Shown: positions 5,800 through 6,963 of the stretch, one piece after another
How positions within the stretch are numbered: position 1 is the stretch's first letter
How the letters are laid out: each line of letters opens with the position of its first letter
Assembly (NCBI GenBank): GCA_030628225.1
Contig: DAOVRJ010000129.1
Coordinates: 1-6,963 of the forward strand
DNA length: 6,963 nucleotides
Reading direction: 5' to 3'
Source of the DNA: Candidatus Zixiibacteriota bacterium
GTDB lineage: Bacteria > SM23-81
Translations under genes and position numbers: made by a program
Notes under the pieces: generated by a model
The model's input: only the letters and a program-made list of their open reading frames with translations
Told to the model about the DNA's origin: nothing
Database searches by the model: none

Positions 5800-6944
5800 T
5801 GAGCTATTCGGCACAATTGGGCTCTGGCCGTCTCCCGAGCCCAGCCATCGGCGGCCAGAATTCCGGCCATATCGGGATGGGCGACGAGCCGGTGTCGTCC
5901 CATGGTTTCGCGAATCACCGTTGGAATATCAGTGAATCGAATCTCGCCATTCAAGAATGCTGGAACAGCCTCCTCGTTGGCAGCGTTCAACACCGCCGGC
6001 ATTGTGCCCCCCGACTCAGCGGCATCATAGGCCAGTTGAAAACAGGGGAATTTATCCCGGTCGGGCCGCTGAAATGTCAAAGCTCCCACCTGGGCCAGAT
6101 CCAGGGCAACCTGAGCACTCTGCTCTCTCTGGGGGTAGGTCAGGGCATATTGAATGGGCAAACGCATATCCGGCAAGCTCAACTGGGCCAGTATCGAGTT
6201 GTCGGAAAATTCCACCAACGAGTGAACAATGGACTGCTCGTGAATTAACACCTCAATCTGAGAGATGGGAATGCCGAACAACCAATGGGCCTCGATGACC
6301 TCCAGACCTTTGTTCATCATGGTAGCGCTATCAATACTAACCTTTTGACCCATCTCCCAGGTAGGATGCGCCAGGGCCTGACGGGGAGAGACAGAGGCCA
6401 ATTCCCCTGGGCTTAATCTGAGAAAAGGGCCGCCGGAGGCAGTTAGTATTAGCCTCTTTACACCCCTCCGATCCTGATTCTGCAAACACTGGAAGATGGC
6501 GCTATGCTCGCTGTCGACGGGGATCAGTTCGCCTCCCGTCTCGGCTATCATACCCATCACCAGCTCTCCCCCCATCACCAGGCTCTCTTTGTTGGCCAGG
6601 GCCACTCTCTTGCCAGCCTGGATAGCGTGCATAGTGGGGGTCAGACCCGATGCGCCCACCAGTGCGTTCAGGACGATATCGGCCTCGGGTAATGCAGCCA
6701 CCTCCTCCAATCCTTGAGGCCCTGCCACTACCCGAGTCCCGTCAATCTGAATCCGGTCGGCCAGCGCTGGATCGCCTATGGCCACCACCTGGGGCCGGAA
6801 CTCCTCGGCCTGTTGGTGCAGAAGCTTCACGTTCCGATTCGCCGTCAGACCGCAAACGGAAAAACTTCCCCCAAGCCGTCGAATGACGTCCAGAGCGCTT
6901 GTCCCGATAGATCCCGTTGAGCCAAGTATGACGACGCGCCGCAT
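5775..6944 (-). CDS. dxr: 1-deoxy-D-xylulose 5-phosphate reductoisomerase
   Basis: Converts 1-deoxy-D-xylulose 5-phosphate to 2-C-methyl-D-erythritol 4-phosphate with NADPH and a divalent metal. This is the first committed step of the MEP route to isoprenoids. It has 389 residues, full length for the family. The NADPH-binding GSTGSIG lies at 8-14 and ALANKES at 115-121. Metal ligands are D144 and E146 (PVDSEHSAIFQ) and E215. Substrate-site residues match E. coli: S170 in TASGGPF, H193 in HPTWEMG, S206, N211 and K212 in DSATMMNKGLE. At 235-238 it reads HEQS where E. coli has HPQS. GTMPAVLNAANEEAV (313-327) is typical. The ATG at 6944 gives the canonical MRRVVILGSTGSIG start, with AGGGAG very close upstream. 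Its end overlaps rpe. The gene before it lies outside the window. Confidence 0.98.
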   Translation of the reverse strand: MRRVVILGSTGSIGTSALDVIRRLGGSFSVCGLTANRNVKLLHQQAEEFRPQVVAIGDPALADRIQIDGTRVVAGPQGLEEVAALPEADIVLNALVGASGLTPTMHAIQAGKRVALANKESLVMGGELVMGMIAETGGELIPVDSEHSAIFQCLQNQDRRGVKRLILTASGGPFLRLSPGELASVSPRQALAHPTWEMGQKVSIDSATMMNKGLEVIEAHWLFGIPISQIEVLIHEQSIVHSLVEFSDNSILAQLSLPDMRLPIQYALTYPQREQSAQVALDLAQVGALTFQRPDRDKFPCFQLAYDAAESGGTMPAVLNAANEEAVPAFLNGEIRFTDIPTVIRETMGRHRLVAHPDMAGILAADGWARETARAQLCRIAQCRKDSRQ

Positions 6945-6963
6945 GTCTCCCTATCCGTTAACC

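Overview
The window holds nine protein genes, all on the minus strand. In transcription order (right to left) they are dxr, rpe, ffh, rpsP, khpA, rimM, trmD, rplS and rnhB. Every gap inside the set is short (about 75 bases or less), and several genes overlap or touch. This is best read as one housekeeping operon that enters from beyond the right edge and ends at a rho-independent terminator near the left edge (about 26-62). No plus-strand gene, tRNA, rRNA, mobile element, phage gene or CRISPR array is visible.

Layout. 5775-6944 is DXP reductoisomerase, the committed step of the MEP isoprenoid pathway. It overlaps ribulose-phosphate 3-epimerase, whose end overlaps the start of Ffh, the SRP GTPase. 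Then come ribosomal protein bS16 with a very long Lys/Glu-rich tail, the small KH RNA-binding protein KhpA, the 30S maturation factor RimM, the tRNA m1G37 methyltransferase TrmD, ribosomal protein bL19 and ribonuclease HII. The stretch 63-248 between rnhB and the terminator has no convincing ORF but contains inverted repeats.

The ffh-to-rnhB part is a classic translation and protein-targeting cluster: two ribosomal proteins, a 30S assembly factor, an RNA chaperone-like KH protein, a tRNA modification enzyme that guards the reading frame, and the SRP GTPase that takes ribosome-nascent chains to the membrane. The two metabolic genes at its head supply isoprenoid precursors and interconvert pentose phosphates. 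Co-transcription would tie them to growth rate, but that is inference.

Organism. The window is bacterial. It uses the MEP pathway, has strong AGGAGG-type ribosome binding sites and frequent GTG starts, places khpA between rpsP and rimM, and has a Bacillus-type N-terminal extension on RNase HII. Together these suggest a Gram-positive-like or deep-branching lineage (Firmicutes, Chloroflexota or similar) rather than a proteobacterium. I lean weakly to Chloroflexota, but the window alone cannot prove it.

I see no new defence, mobile or biosynthetic system. The points most worth a second look are the roughly 150-residue tail on bS16, the unusual head of the operon, the folded-looking region before the terminator, and the methionine-free finger loop of Ffh.
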